64,000 bases of DNA from NCBI RefSeq assembly GCF_001039355.2, contig NW_019773626.1:267445-331444 (forward strand). Direction: 5' to 3'. Made by a program: the position numbers and the translations under genes. Origin of the DNA: Lingula anatina (taxonomy: Eukaryota; Brachiopoda; Lingulata; Lingulida; Lingulidae). Positions 12,425 through 24,665 of this stretch are shown here, in pieces (positions within the stretch are counted from its first letter, which is position 1; each line of letters begins with the position of its first letter). Under the pieces are notes generated by a model. It was not told the origin of the DNA. It did not search any database and saw nothing but the letters and a program-made list of their open reading frames with translations.

Positions 12425-12986
12425 TTAGTGATGATTGATACTTGGGGTGCGAATCAATGTTATTGTATAGATTTCAGAAAGGCACTGAAAGAATGCCGGG
12501 GGCATGTTTTATCAAACAACTTACAAGCTTTCAGTGAGAAAAATATGAGACGATGATTGACATACAACGTAGATTACAATATCAAAATACCGTCCAAAAG
12601 AAACTCAGTCGCGGATAAATATGAAGCGTATTAATCCCAAGCATGTAACAACGCGTGACTGACTCTTTTATTATTAAAAAAAAAAGAAAAAATATGTAGT
12701 ATGAGATCTGGCTGAGAGATTAAGTCGCAACTGTTATTGTGATGTAATCGCATTACAGAGTTAGATTATATGGGTATTTAGTTATTGATCGACTGAGAGT
12801 CATATATCCTGTTGACTCGCGTTGCCAACAGGTGTTTCCTTGCGTGCTTTTCACCTGTTGAAAGCTACATGTTGTCTATAGCTTGAGTGAAGAGTGGGAT
12901 TCCTGTATATTAATGTCGGCACGAAGAAATTAGCTTGATGAAATTACAGGTGAAGATAAACTGATAAGCCAGTACCGTGAGTTTTC

Positions 12987-13058
<72 letters not shown>

Positions 13059-14660
13059 CAGATGCACACATGCAGCGTTACATGATAGCATTTTAAGTTT
13101 TGTCACGATTTGACATTTCAAACAACACACACTGTGGTTGACTCGATGCCGCGTGGATTAAAATAAACGATTCTTTCAAGTTTCGTGTCCACTTGATAGT
13201 ATGATCTTGTGTTTGAGTTTGGGTCAGGAAATAGAAATATTATCGGTGCCGAAACATGATGCTGTTGTTTTTGTATCATTGTAACAGTTACAACATGCTG
13301 TTATAAGCGAAAACTTCCAGTGACCACGGTAAGCCTATGAAAAGGGCTTGGGTTTGAATTAGAAGGGTCTTTTTTTCCTGCCCGTAGAATTAAATTTGTA
13401 AAAATGCTCAACAGCGCGTTTTAAATAGGGCAGGTATGGCTTTGCTAGGTAATGATTAATAGCGTTATTTATGTTAATACAAGCATTCCGTTGACATACT
13501 GGTATATCAAGTTGTCAATACAGTATTTAATAAACAATTAATATGTTATTCGGCTTCTCTCAAAGTTATGTTCACCATTTGCCGGCAAGATGGAGTCAAA
13601 CACAAGACGCGGCATGGGAGCGTATCACGGAGTCTGTAACCTACTAGTGCGTGTTTCGTGTTCATATTTATATATTTCAAGGAAACTGGTTCACCATAAA
13701 AAAATGAAATTTATATTTAAAAAAAAACAGGTACATGCATCCACGTTTAACATGTGTAAATAACATTTTATTTCGATGGATGATGCGTTGTTGTTGTTAT
13801 TGTTGTTGGTCACTTGCAGGTGAAGGAGTAAAATGACCGCTATCACCTGTCATGATACTGACCGCTCTTTGTGCTAGCACGGATCAAAAATAAAGTTCTT
13901 TTTAGCCTCGTTGTCACTGTAAAGGTGGCAAACTGTTAACCTGTTGCAAACGAGACCGTCAAACGGAAATGAAGTAATTTCCGATGCCCGCCACTTGACC
14001 CTTTATTACTTAGGCGTTTTAAGGCTATCAGCTTCCTCTATCTTAACTCAGAAAAACAACTTTGATCATAGTCAGCGTTCAAGAGAAACAAGATTTTGTC
14101 TAGAAGAAAGGAATCCTTTTCAAGCTTTACGACTGAAGAACATAGAGTGTACGTGGAGTGACGAAGTTAGTAATACATATTGCGCATGCATTGTGGTGAG
14201 TATTTGGCATTTGCCGGTGAACGGTGTATTGGGCAGATAACGAGCCTAGGGACTAAATGTGACAATAACAGACTTAATGAGGGTTTAGATGACGTATATT
14301 CGCGAAGGATTTGAGATCATTTGTCATTTTAAGGTGGGAGTGACAGTCACGGTCATACATGCATAAATGTTCAGCAATCTTAAAAGAGCTGATCGACTTT
14401 TCAAATTCGAATTTCTGGTGAAAAAAATCCGATTCGCTTGCTTGTTCACAACACGCGAAGGGAAACCGAATCCCACGATGAAAATTTTCAGGTTTAACTT
14501 CCTGTTGTTAACACTCACTCATGCACCGCACAGGAAAACTACAAATACCAATAAAAAATATGTACCATAAAATGGCGCCATTTACGGCTATAATCGTACT
14601 CAGTTTTTGCTTTCTGTTTTTATTTGTGACGACAAGTGCAATTCAAGAGACATTCCAGCA
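12425..14660. other. Non-coding stretch with one compound microsatellite
   Basis: (CT)n at about 12990-13017 runs directly into (CA)n at about 13018-13054. The 98-codon frame at 13944-14240 begins with TTG and shows no motif. A GTGAGT donor-like site at about 14196 has no matching coding exon. Nothing else is supported. Confidence 0.5.
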
Positions 14661-14668
14661 TTCCCCAT

Positions 14669-14771
14669 AAGACACTTAAAAGATTCCCCGCGGGGATTAC
14701 CAAACAAGCATTCGAGTGGGTCGGCCATATTTGATCCACGGATCTGTTAGTCCGCCGTTCTGAATGCGCTC
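14669..14771. mobile_element. MITE family 1, right half (copy C)
   Basis: From AGATTCCCCGCGGGGATTAC through GTCGGCCATATTTGATCC to CGTTCTGAATGCGCTC, followed by TTA. The left half is missing. The tail of this copy reappears at 17329-17386 at the start of the duplicated unit. Confidence 0.75.
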
Positions 14772-15239
14772 TTAGGTTTTTCAAGATGTTGTTTGTGTTC
14801 GGTGCAGTGGTTATTATCTTCGTATATCGGTATGCCGGTCAACGATGAGCATATGTCCTGCGGTTGGCTAAGATAATCAACATGTACATCATAAACAACT
14901 TTGTTGAAGCAGAAAAGTCTTTTTACAGTCTGACTGTCGTTATTCTTTGGTCACATCTTTGCCCCAGTCTCAATTACTAATGAGGGCCAAACAATATGTA
15001 ACGGCATTTCGACTTACTTCGGTTCGTAAAAATGCACAGAATGACTCCACCTGCCTTGCAGCAATCTTTGCCTGACTAAGTTCTCATAAAATATGAAGAC
15101 AAGGAATTATTTATTTATAGATTGATTTATTTCATACGGACAGGTACGGTATCTGAGAGAAATTGTTCGTACACGTCAATGTATAGGAAGGCAGTTAATT
15201 GGGTATGTGAGTGTAGGTATGCATTACACAGATAGGTGA

Positions 15240-15530
15240 ACGGATATCATTTTAAGGTAGGAACATGTAGGTGCCCCCGGTAGGCAGGTAAGTTGGAAGG
15301 TATTTAGGTAGGTAAATCTAGGTACCCCAGTATGTAGGTAGTTTTGCAGGTATTTAAGTAGGTACATATAGGTACCCTCAGTAGGCAGGTAGGTTAACTG
15401 ACAGGTATTAAAGTAGGTACATGTAGGTGCCCCAGTAGGTAGGTAGGTTGGCAGGTATGCAGTTAGGTACATGTGGTTAACCCCAGTAGGCAGGTATGTA
15501 GGTGGTATTTATTTATATATGTAAATGTCG
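15240..15530. repeat. Minisatellite, about five units of 48-55 bp (copy 1)
   Basis: Units are rich in GTAGGTAGGT and contain AGGTGCCCC or AGGTACCCC, starting near 15270, 15321, 15371, 15426 and 15474. Read on the minus strand they give YLPTYLPTG-like peptide repeats, but unit length varies out of frame and no gene is implied. The array is repeated at 17855-18130. Confidence 0.85.
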
Positions 15531-15808
15531 CTAGGTTGGTGGGCACCTGCAAGCTGGCCAGCAGGTAGACGGAATGTAAGACGGACGCACAAAAAAAAAG
15601 ACAGACATGCAGGTAAACAGATACGTGGAGTTTGACCCTGTAAAAATAAGATTGTGATATTCCAGTTATATATGGGGTTGAACTTTGTTTAACCTTTAAT
15701 ACAGGTTTATCATATACAGATGGAAAAATACGGATGAAGAAACGTAACGTATATGAGCACGCAGGCCATAAACTAAGAGGCATTTTTACGAAAAAAAAAA
15801 AAACCTAA

Positions 15809-15996
15809 GAGATCGAAATATTGGTTTCCCTGTGAAGTTATCGGTCAACGTATATATATATATATCCAACTCCGCTGGGAGTCTCGCTGAATGCAAGGTG
15901 TTTTCATCTGTTAATCTCATTGCATTCAAAGAGTTTCCGTGGAGTTCGCTCGATGTAGTCTCGACGTAGACCGATAGTTTCATTGGGAATCATCCC
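15809..15996. mobile_element. Foldback MITE, family 2 (188 bp)
   Basis: Flanked by TAA at 15806-15808 and 15997-15999. The left arm GGTTTCCCTGTGAAGTTATC pairs with the right arm GATAGTTTCATTGGGAATCA. Inner arms carry GGGAGTCTCGCTGAATGCA and TGCATTCAAAGAGTTTCCG. A (TA)n tract has expanded in the left arm; it is shorter in the duplicate copy at 18402. Confidence 0.75.
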
Positions 15997-16089
15997 TAAG
16001 ACCCAAATCTACCCCCTGATAACAGTATAACGAGCAAAGCGAGTCAAAATAGAGCATATTGTTTCTACCCAACGATTATACGTGTCCCT

Positions 16090-16203
16090 TGGAACAAAAG
16101 AAGTCGCGTTAATCTCTGAATCTGATTGCATTCAGCGAGAGTCCCCTTGGAGTTACTGCGCATTAGCTAGGTCGACATAACTCATTCTGAACGACCCCTT
16201 AGA
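16090..16203. mobile_element. MITE family 2, right-hand fragment
   Basis: CTGATTGCATTCAGCGAGAG, then GGAGTTACTGCGCATTAGC and AGGTCGACATAACTCATTC, ending GAACGACCCC followed by TTA. I could not find the matching left arm. Position 16160-16165 (GCATTA) is the intact target site of the transposon inserted in the other unit copy. Confidence 0.55.
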
Positions 16204-16908
16204 CTTTAATCCTCCTTATCTTAATAAATTATTATTGTGCTGTGAATCCATCAGTGTTACGTGTAATATGGTGCTAAATCTAGTTGTGCAGCCAGACGGA
16301 GCACCTTCTCTCTCGTGATATCCGGTCATTGGACAGGGTTCACTGTCTTGATGTGTTTGTGAATAAAGCAGATTACCCAGGGTTCCTGTCGCCGGAAAAG
16401 GCAATGTCGTCTGCTCATACATTTCTTGCTTGACCGCTGTGAGCCTTTGAACTAATAGTTGATTGTTTCAAGGAAAACTAGATTACCGTCCGTATGTAGT
16501 CTGGGAGGATGCTCGGGGTAAAGCGATCAGTCTATTTCTGAATATATTTTAAGGGGAAAAAAGATAAGTAAGTTAATATCCCGAGCAAGAACGACTGTCT
16601 AATTTATTGCTTTGTTACAGTCAGAACCGTTATTAGGATTTACTATGTAGACGACATTTTAATCAAAATTTCTCGCTGCTTTTAAGTGTGCAGGCAGTGA
16701 GTGGCCACGGTACATGATACGGGAAGAGTAGTGAGTAGGAACATTAACACTGCGCTTAGAAGACACATCTTAGGCATCAGGTCGAAAGCGGAGAAAGTAG
16801 TGGACACAGGGTGCATTTTTCTGTATGTTGTGTGCATGTAATTCCAAGAGAGCTTGAAAAATAACTATGTGTGAGGCAGTGTGTGCGCGTGTGTGTGTGT
16901 GAGACAGA

Positions 16909-17192
16909 CCCGCACGAAAATGCAGTAGTATCGAAGTAGCAAATAAGCATTAACGCAGTGGAGGTGTGGAGCATATTTGCAGTAGAAATGCAGTATAGCC
17001 TACTGCAATTCTACTTCAAAAATAAAATAGGGTAGTACAGAGGAGGAGCATAAATGCAGTAGATTAGCAGCATGATAGAAGCATGTTTCAAATATGCTAA
17101 TTAGATCCCCAGTCGAAGCAGATTTGAAGCATGTTTGCAGTATAATTGCAGTAGTCTACTGCGCTGGAGTATCTACTTCGTTTTCGTGTGGG
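16909..17192. mobile_element. Foldback element present only in duplication copy 1 (284 bp)
   Basis: The left end CCCGCACGAAAATGCAGTAG pairs with the inverse of the right end CTACTTCGTTTTCGTGTGGG. The interior repeats GCAGTAG and CTACTGC many times. The equivalent place in copy 2 (about 21238) is an uninterrupted GAGACAGAGAGAGA, an empty site. The target duplication is ambiguous because the site is a GA-rich simple repeat. No coding capacity. Confidence 0.85.
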
Positions 17193-17854
17193 AGAGAGAC
17201 AGAGAAATGTCGGGAGTGAGAGAGAGAGCAAGTTTGATAAGGAGGATATAGACCCCTTATTTATGTTAAGAGAACTCCGCAACACTGATACCGCCGTTCA
17301 AGAGAGTACAAATTGACCTCCACAGCNAGAGTGGGTCGGCCATATTTGATCCACGGATCTGTTAGTCCGCCGTTCTGAATGCGCTCTTAGGTTTTTCAAG
17401 ATGTTGTTTGTGTTCGGTGCAGTGGTTATTATCTTCGTATATCGGTATGCCGGTCAACGATGAGCATATGTCCTGTGGTTGGCTAAGATAATCAACATGT
17501 ACATCATAAACAACTTTGCTGAGTCTTTTCAGAGTCTAACTGTCGTTATTCTTAGGTCACATCTTTGCCCCAGTCTCAATTACTAATGAGGGCCAGACAA
17601 TATGTAACGGCATTTCGACTTACGCGGTTTGTAAAAATGCATAGAATGACTCAACCTGCCTTGCAGCAATCTTTGCCTGACTAAGTTCTCATAAAATATG
17701 AAGACAAGGAATTATTTATTTATAGATTGATTTATTTCATACAGACAGGTACGGATTCTGAGAGAAATTGTACGTACACGTCTATGTATAGGAAGGCAGT
17801 TAATTGGGTATGTGAGTGTAGGTATACATTACACAGATAGGTGAACGGATATGT

Positions 17855-18130
17855 TTTAAGGTAGGAACATGTGAGTGCCCCCGGTAGGCAGGTAAGTTGG
17901 AAGGTATTTAGGTAGGTAAATCTAGGTACCCCAATATGTAGGTAATTTTGCAGGTATTTAGGTAGGTACATATAGGTACCCTCAGTAGGTAGGTAGGTTA
18001 ACTGACAGGTATTAAAGTAGGTGCATGTAGGTGCCCCAGTAGGTAGGTAGGTTGGCAGGTATGGTTAGGTACATATGGTTAACCTCAGAAGGCAGGTATG
18101 TTGGTAGGTATTTAGGTATGTAAATGTCGC
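17855..18130. repeat. Minisatellite, about five units of 48-55 bp (copy 2)
   Basis: Same array as 15240-15530 with substitutions and small indels (for example an 'AGTAGG' to 'AGAAGG' change). The unit count is unchanged. Confidence 0.85.
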
Positions 18131-18401
18131 TAGGTTGGTGGGTTCCTGCAAGCTGACGGGCAGGTAGACGGAATGTAAGACGGACGCACAAAAAGACAGA
18201 CATGCAGGTAAACAGATAGGTGGAGTTTGACCCTGTAAAAATAAGATTGTGATATTCCAGTTATATATGGGGTTGAACTTTGTTTAACCTTTAATACAGG
18301 TTTATCATATACAGATGGAAAAATACGGATGAAAAAACGTAACGTATATGAGCACGCAGGCCATAAACTAAGAGGCATTTTTACGAAAAAAAAACTCCTA
18401 A

Positions 18402-18576
18402 GAGATCGAAATATTGGTTTCACTGTGAAGTTAACGTAGATATATCCAACTCCGCTGGGAGTCTCGCTGAATGCAAGGTGTGTTCATCTGTTAATCTCAT
18501 TGCATTCAAAGAGTTCCCGTGGAGTTCGCTCGATGTAGTCTCGACGTAGACTGATAGTTTCATTGCGAATCGGCCG
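18402..18576. mobile_element. Foldback MITE, family 2 (duplicate copy)
   Basis: Counterpart of 15809-15996, flanked by TAA at both ends. The (TA)n tract of the first copy is almost absent here, and the right end reads GCGAATCGGCCG instead of GGGAATCATCCC. Confidence 0.75.
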
Positions 18577-18752
18577 TAAGACCCAAATCTTGTATTCAAG
18601 ATAAAGCTACCCCCTGATAACAGTATAACGAGCGAAGCGAGTCGAAATAGAGCCCATTTTTTCTACCCAACGATAATAAGAGTCCCTTGGAACATGTTAA
18701 TCTCTTAATCTAATTGCATTCAGCGAGAGTCCCTTGGAGTTACTGCGCATTA

Positions 18753-20487
18753 CAGGCCTACCCAACTACCAGACTCGGCACCTACGGATCCAGAATAAAC
18801 CGGTGTAAGTGCCAGATTCCTTGCTTTAGATTTACAAGGTGTAAGTGCTAGATTCCCTGTTTTAGATATACAAGGTGTGAGTAGTTTTCATGACTTGCGT
18901 GAGTAGCGCGCCTGTTTTGAATGTAACCGAGTCATAACGCTACAGGATTTGCACAAGTAGGGTCTCTCCTGCATTTTACCGTTATTTCCAACGTTGTATG
19001 GTGTATTGTTACAGTTCTACGGAGAAATCATAATGTAAGTCTTTATATTATCATAATATATTTGAGCATTTTATTTATTAGTTTTCTGTATAAATGATAA
19101 AGGTAAAATATTGGTATATTAGCTAGAGCACCTGGTAGGGTGTGGCCATTAGTATGAAAAACAGTAAATGTAAAATACGCGAACGCATTAGTATAATTTG
19201 TCATCTGTAAAGCCTTGCTGTAATTCAGTATTTAACGTTTTAATTAAAATTGTATTATGGTAATTGTATTATAAGTTAAATTTCATATTATTTGTGCTTA
19301 TTGAATAGATAACAGATTCAAGTCTCTGCTATATAAAGCCGACTTTATGTAATGTTCAATATCTAGTAAAATACAGTTATGTATTTGATGTATGTAATTT
19401 AAATGTTCAGATGTACATGTATAAGTATTTATATAGTTTCCTTTATTTATTTTATTTATTTATTGTTTTCTTTCCTAGATTATGTACCTTGCTGTCTTGC
19501 TGAATTGCTGACTTGATGATTTGCTGATACGCTGACTTGTCCATTTGCTATACCGACATAAGAGATGTGAATGGCAAAATGTTAACTGAACTGAACGTTG
19601 AAATAAAGCATGAGTTACATATATTCTCCACTGTCTCAACGATTTCACAACCGGTATATCAGACCACACTACCCGTTTTCAAGGTGTGTGTCAGATCGCA
19701 TTACAGAGTATCAGCCACCACACCGATTTTGCCTGGTGCGCGATATGATAGCGATGATCCTAGTAATAGATAGACCCCGAGTCAGCACGAGTGCGAAGCA
19801 CGAGTGGATGTCACATAACCCTCGCTGACGAGGGATCTATCTTATTTAGACCACGGGTCCATTAGCGGGTTATAACGCATTCGTGCGAGACGTGCGGTTA
19901 TGCGGTTATACACCACGTCTGAATCTTTTGTTTTTCACTTCCACCGTGGTCTGAAGCGGGGTTGGAAAGTAGTGCATCTCATCTAGATTCATGCGCTGCT
20001 GCAATCTCCTTGTTTATGCTAAAAATCTGACAATACCGCAATTTTTAACATAAAATTTAGGTTCGAACATAGCCAATGATGTTTTGTAAATAAGAACTTG
20101 CAAACTTATATATTCATTTAGAAAAGTAGACCTAATTTTGATAGCGGAAGCATATTCTGTCGGGGGTTTAATATTTTCTGGACGAGATTCAGTTAGTCGT
20201 CTGTCGCCATGTTGTCACTCGGAACTACTCCGATGTCTCCGCACTCGACAATAGTATGGAGCTTGCGGAATGAGCCGAGGATTGCCGATTGTTGTTGTAT
20301 TCATACGACTCCTACTTGACGAAAACGAGGCGCGATATCCGGATGACAGGTAGGCTTACAAAATCTGTGATGGGGTATGATACACTGTAATGCGATCTGA
20401 CACACACCTTGAAAACGGGTAGTGTGGTCTGATATACCGGTTTATTCTGGATCCGTAGGTGCCGAGTCTGGTAGTTGGGTAGGCCTG
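18753..20487. mobile_element. 1,735-bp DNA transposon with 52-bp perfect terminal inverted repeats
   Basis: The left end starts CAGGCCTACCCAACTACCAG and the right end is its exact inverse. The inverted repeats are 52 bp and identical (18753-18804, 20436-20487). GCATTA is duplicated at 18747-18752 and 20488-20493. Duplication copy 1 has the unoccupied GCATTA at 16160-16165, so ends and target are certain. Inside are a 36-bp direct repeat (about 18803-18874), a TTGCTGA-rich stretch (about 19490-19550), and an internal segment (about 19650-19715) that is an inverted copy of the sequence next to the right terminal repeat (about 20372-20440). The longest frames (about 78 codons) show no transposase. 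CAGG ends suggest hAT-like, but a 6-bp duplication is unusual for hAT (normally 8). Non-autonomous; superfamily unassigned. Confidence 0.9.
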
Positions 20488-21379
20488 GCATTAGCTAGGT
20501 CGACATAACTCATTCTGAACGATCCCATAGACTTTAATCCTCCTTATCTTAATAGATTATTATTGTTGACCTGTGAATCCATCAGTGAATGTTAATGTGA
20601 TGCTAAATCTGGTTGTGCAGCCAGACGGAGCACCTTCTCTCGTGTGACATCCGGTCATTGGATAGGGTTCACTGTGTTGGTGTGTTTGTGAATAAAGCAG
20701 ATTACCCAGGGTTCCTGTCGCCGGAAAAGGCAATGTCGTCTGCTCATACATTTCTTGCTTGACCGCTGTGAGCCTTTGAACTAATAGTTGATTGTTTCAA
20801 GGAAAACTACATTACCGTCCGTATGCAGTCTGGGAGGATGCTCGGTGTAAAGTGATCAGTCTATTTCTGAATAGATTTTAAGGGGAAAAAAGATAAGTAA
20901 GTTAATATCCCGAGCAAGAACGACTGTCTAATTTATTGCTTTGTTACAGTCGGAACCGTTATTAGGATTTACTATGTAGACGACATTTTAATCAAATTTT
21001 CTCGCTGCTTTTAAGTGTGCAGGCAGTGAGTGGCCACGGTACATGATACGGGAAGAGTAGTGAGTAGGAACATTAACGCTGTGTTTAGAAGACACATCTT
21101 AGGCATCAGGTCGAAAACGGAGAAAGTATTGGACACAGGGTGCATTTTTCTGTGTATTGTGTGCATGTAATTCCAAGAGAGAGCTTGAAAAATAAAAACT
21201 ATGTGTGAGGCAGTGTGTGCGCGTGTGTGTGTGAGACAGAGAGAGAGAGAAATTGCGGGAGTGAGAGAGAGAGCAAGTTTGATAAGGAGGATATGGACCC
21301 CTTATTTATGTTAAGAGAACTCCGCAACACTGATATATTACCGCCGTTCAAGAGAGTACAAATTGACCTCCACAACAGC

Positions 21380-24090
21380 CCCTTTTGTTGTGTAACATGT
21401 TACATAACCGTCTGGACTCGCCTGTACACGGCTTATTTACAATGACGACTTTATCTACTGGGTATGGGATACCTTTGATCTGCTAGTCAACTATCTGCTA
21501 GTCAACTATCCACGTAAAACCTAGTGTCCGGTTTAAGCTGATAGACCACATGGCAAGATTTGGAAGTGGTTATAACCTAACCGAATGTCCAAGCGACCCC
21601 TAATCCGGAAGCTTAGCCGAAACGTGTACCAGCCAGTTTTACTATTACTGAGATTCTATACTGACCCTAGATAAGGTTAGCGTAAATTGAACGAACGTCT
21701 TCGTCGCGCCTGGGTAGCTGTATGACCTGCCTCTGTCTAGACTCGTGTGTACTCAGTGTAAATTATGACCTTGACCTCTGTCTACACTCCTTTGGCCTTT
21801 ATATGATAGATGGACACAGGTTGATCTGGATGACTCACTTGTATGTTGGCCAATCCATCAACTGTACTGTACGCCTATTGCTGTGAACAAAGATCTGCTA
21901 AAACCATTCTGTAGGTTTGAAGTAAGTCATATATATTTTTTTTCAGTTTAAAAATTGGTCAAGTGTGTTAAAATAATTGATTTAACAGTACATAAGGAAC
22001 TAGGTAGATTGAGTACCAGTATGTACAAATACTAGTTATGCTTATATTTTGTGCGTAACTATTTATCTTACGCGAAGTTTTTCAGATCAAAATGAACGAA
22101 TTTGTATGACCGTGCCACCTGAACAGACAATCGAACGTATGACTATTAATTCCTCACTTAATTTTCGTTACAACAGGGGTAAGTCTGGTCAGCAGGCTGG
22201 ATGAGGCTGTTATAACATCTGTATGATGTTTGTCACAGTTTTTTTTTTTTTTTTTTTTTTTTTACTTTAAATAGTGAAAGGTCTGGAATCGAACGTATCT
22301 GAAATCATTGACCCGCCGCTGTGATGCATTACGTATCTGCCTAGATAGATTTGCACTTTGACCAACTGGCGGTCGTTTGCCACTGTCTGGACCTGCGTGT
22401 ATGGAAAACAAATTGGTGATCGCAGGTCACAGATAGGACTTGTTTGTATCGAGATCTACTAGCGGTTAGAGGTCATCGTCTGGAATTGCGTGTAAACAAA
22501 ACAACTGGCGGCCGTACCTAGTACCTTGACCAGACCGGTCGGCCTCGCTGTCTGGACTTCAGTGTTGAAAGACACGAGAGTTGACCGTGAAGTGACCTCG
22601 CTGACCGAAGCCTTTTCCCTGCTGTCCTAGCTGGTGATTGGTCCGAATTCAGAGATTGGTCCGAATTCAGAGATTGGCGACTTAGAAAACACCTTGGCTT
22701 TTAGGGGTACGCCTTATATTCCGAGGGTTTGTTGTTCCGAGGGTCTGATATTCCGAAGATTGTAGGCGCCAAGTTCAAAAATCGACTGCTGTTACGTATG
22801 AGATTAATGGCAATGGAACCATAATGTTCAACAAGGTTGAATCATTAACGTTGCAGCAGAAAGCAAATTTATTTCAATAAGAACTTAGAACGTGTGAAAG
22901 GGAGTTCTGGAAACCTGAAGAGTGGTTAACGAATCTGTGAACGTTAACCATACTGCTCAATGTGATAAAGGCCTCCGTAGAATATTACAAGGAGGCAGCC
23001 ACTTGACTTTGGGGAAGGATCAATCACTTAGGTTATACCGGTTCTTGTCTGACTTCCTTCCCACTCTGCAGTACTTGAGTTTCATCGGTGTATTAAAATA
23101 CAAAACATATCAAATCAATGACAAATCTTTACATTAATGCACCAGGCAGCCTATATACAGAGCACTTTGATATTTGGTGAGGCATTTGATCAAATTTTAT
23201 TCCAGTACCAGTGCAGGCTTAATTAGAGTCCCTAAGAGACATTCTGACATTAGAAATGATTTTCCGATTTCAGCTTTGTGACGGGTGTTGAGGTTCTTTG
23301 GTTCGTTTCGTAGCGACTTGGTGCACGCAAGACAGTCTGAACTTTGCAGGCTCAGAAATTAATTCAGGAAAAGTCACGGAAATTGCCATGCTTTCATTTA
23401 GACCTTATCTGGACAATTTCTTGCTGAGTATAGACAGAGAAGCGTGGGCTAGCATGTTCAACCACACTCACTGAATAGAAAATTCTCATACTGGACTCAC
23501 GAAGAAATAAAGCTGTGATCCATCGTACCACCGATTGTCAACACAGAAAGAAATAAGTGTCAGTGACCCGATAAGCTAAAATTTGTGTCTTAAAGAGTTC
23601 ACACCTATTTTTGGACTAAACTTCTCGTGTGAAACGGTCCCCTGCATCTGTATCATCTGTCATTATCGTATGGGACCGCGGACTTTTCGTTTATAGGACT
23701 ACCATTCCCGCCGCGCAGGGTTGTTCCCTACAAAGTGTTAAGAGTGTCGTAGAAAAGAACACCCACTTTTCTTCCTTCTTTCCTCGGCGGATATTCATAA
23801 TTGTGTGTGCCAGCTCAGAGGTGATTGAAATTGACGATCGCGTTAACATTTGCGAAATGCGCGACATTTGCAAGACATTCCATTAAGAATTAATTTGGTT
23901 TTCCAAGCCTTTTGATTAAAGCGATACGAAGTACCAACGTGAGGCTAAAAGACAGAACTTAATTGACATTTTATCGAGTTCAGATAGATTCCTACGGCCA
24001 TGTGTTATGTATCTCTGGATCTGTAGATTGATCTTGTTATTTTCCTCTCGTAAATAAGATATGTCCTGTGATATGATTGATCAGTTCAGT
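21380..24090. other. Non-coding stretch with short tandem repeats
   Basis: A 15-16 bp word (ATCTGCTAGTCAACT) is duplicated at about 21478-21508. Poly-T lies at about 22240-22262. At 22330-22560 a degenerate repeat built on TGTCTGGACCTGCGTGT and AACTGGCGGTCGT recurs every 100-120 bp. GATTGGTCCGAATTCAGA is duplicated at about 22636-22671, followed by three TTCCGAGG-like words to 22760. The ORFs here (for example 23629-23886) show no motifs. Confidence 0.6.
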
Positions 24091-24097
24091 TTCAATG

Positions 24098-24665
24098 TCA
24101 AGGTCACATGTACCTGTCTATCTTGTGGTGGTTGGTGCTGCCCTCTAGGAGCATAGGCCACCAAAGCGACCCCTCCCTTCAACCCTCTTCTCAACTTTCT
24201 TCTCTAGTTGTTGCAAACCAGCCTTCGTCTTTTACATGTGGGTTGCCCGAAACCCAATAGTTCTTAGTCTCAAGGCATTCGCATTGAGAAGGTCAAGGTC
24301 ATATAAATGTCACCCAATCCCAAGTGTTGCTTCCTTTCATTTCTATTTCAATTAAGCGGAAAATATAAATCATTCTTAACAATATTAACAATGATTTATA
24401 TTTCAATTAAGCGGAAAATATAAATCATTGTTAATATTGTTATTTTTCTCTCTCATAATTGAGATTTGCCACATAATATGATAAATCAATACAGTAAATG
24501 CATCTGTTTCACTAATTGGGTTAGCAGCAGTGGGTTTCAGATTTTGCAGACGATGCAGTCAACGAGGATTCACATATGATAGACAGAGGCCATTTGTAGT
24601 TTTCCTAGACTCCCAAAACCCTTTGTTCTAAAGCTCAGGGGGTCACATATAGGAGGTCAAGGTCA
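24098..24665 (+). repeat. Diverged direct repeats carrying TCAAGGTCA motifs
   Basis: TCAAGGTCA occurs at 24098-24106, 24293-24301 and 24657-24665. The last two lie in similar contexts (AGGTCAAGGTCA, then a CAAGTNTTGC word and CTTTCATTT), so they belong to an old repeat. The nonamer is the monomeric binding site of SF-1/ERR-type nuclear receptors; function here is speculative. Confidence 0.55.
24345..24442. repeat. 55-bp tandem duplication with internal hairpin
   Basis: ATTTCAATTAAGCGGAAAAT starts at 24345 and again at 24400. Within unit 1, AATATAAATCATT (24362-24374) pairs with AATGATTTATATT (24390-24402) around an AT-rich loop. Confidence 0.85.

Larger units (their letters stand above)
14714..17326. 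repeat. Tandem 2.3-kb duplication, copy 1
   Basis: The unit begins at GAGTGGGTCGGCCATATTTG and ends at CAAATTGACCTCCACAGC. It matches 17329-21378 along its length with a few per cent difference. The copy carries a 284-bp foldback element (16909-17192) absent from copy 2, and lacks the 1,735-bp transposon found there. Without insertions both units are about 2.32 kb. The junction is a single N at 17327. Confidence 0.92.
17329..21378. repeat. Tandem 2.3-kb duplication, copy 2 (with inserted transposon)
   Basis: Near-identical to 14714-17326 apart from the 1,735-bp insertion at 18753-20487, a small extra piece (TTGTATTCAAGATAAAGC) near 18589, and the absence of the 284-bp foldback element. Its GT/GA microsatellite, minisatellite and family-2 MITE repeat those of copy 1. 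Confidence 0.92.

Noticed and set aside
13944-14240. 98-codon plus-strand frame
   Set aside because: It starts with TTG, has no motif or good splice sites, and looks random.
15224-15472. Minus-strand YLPTYLPTG repeat protein
   Set aside because: A reading of the GTAGGT minisatellite. Units differ in length out of frame and the second copy breaks the frame.
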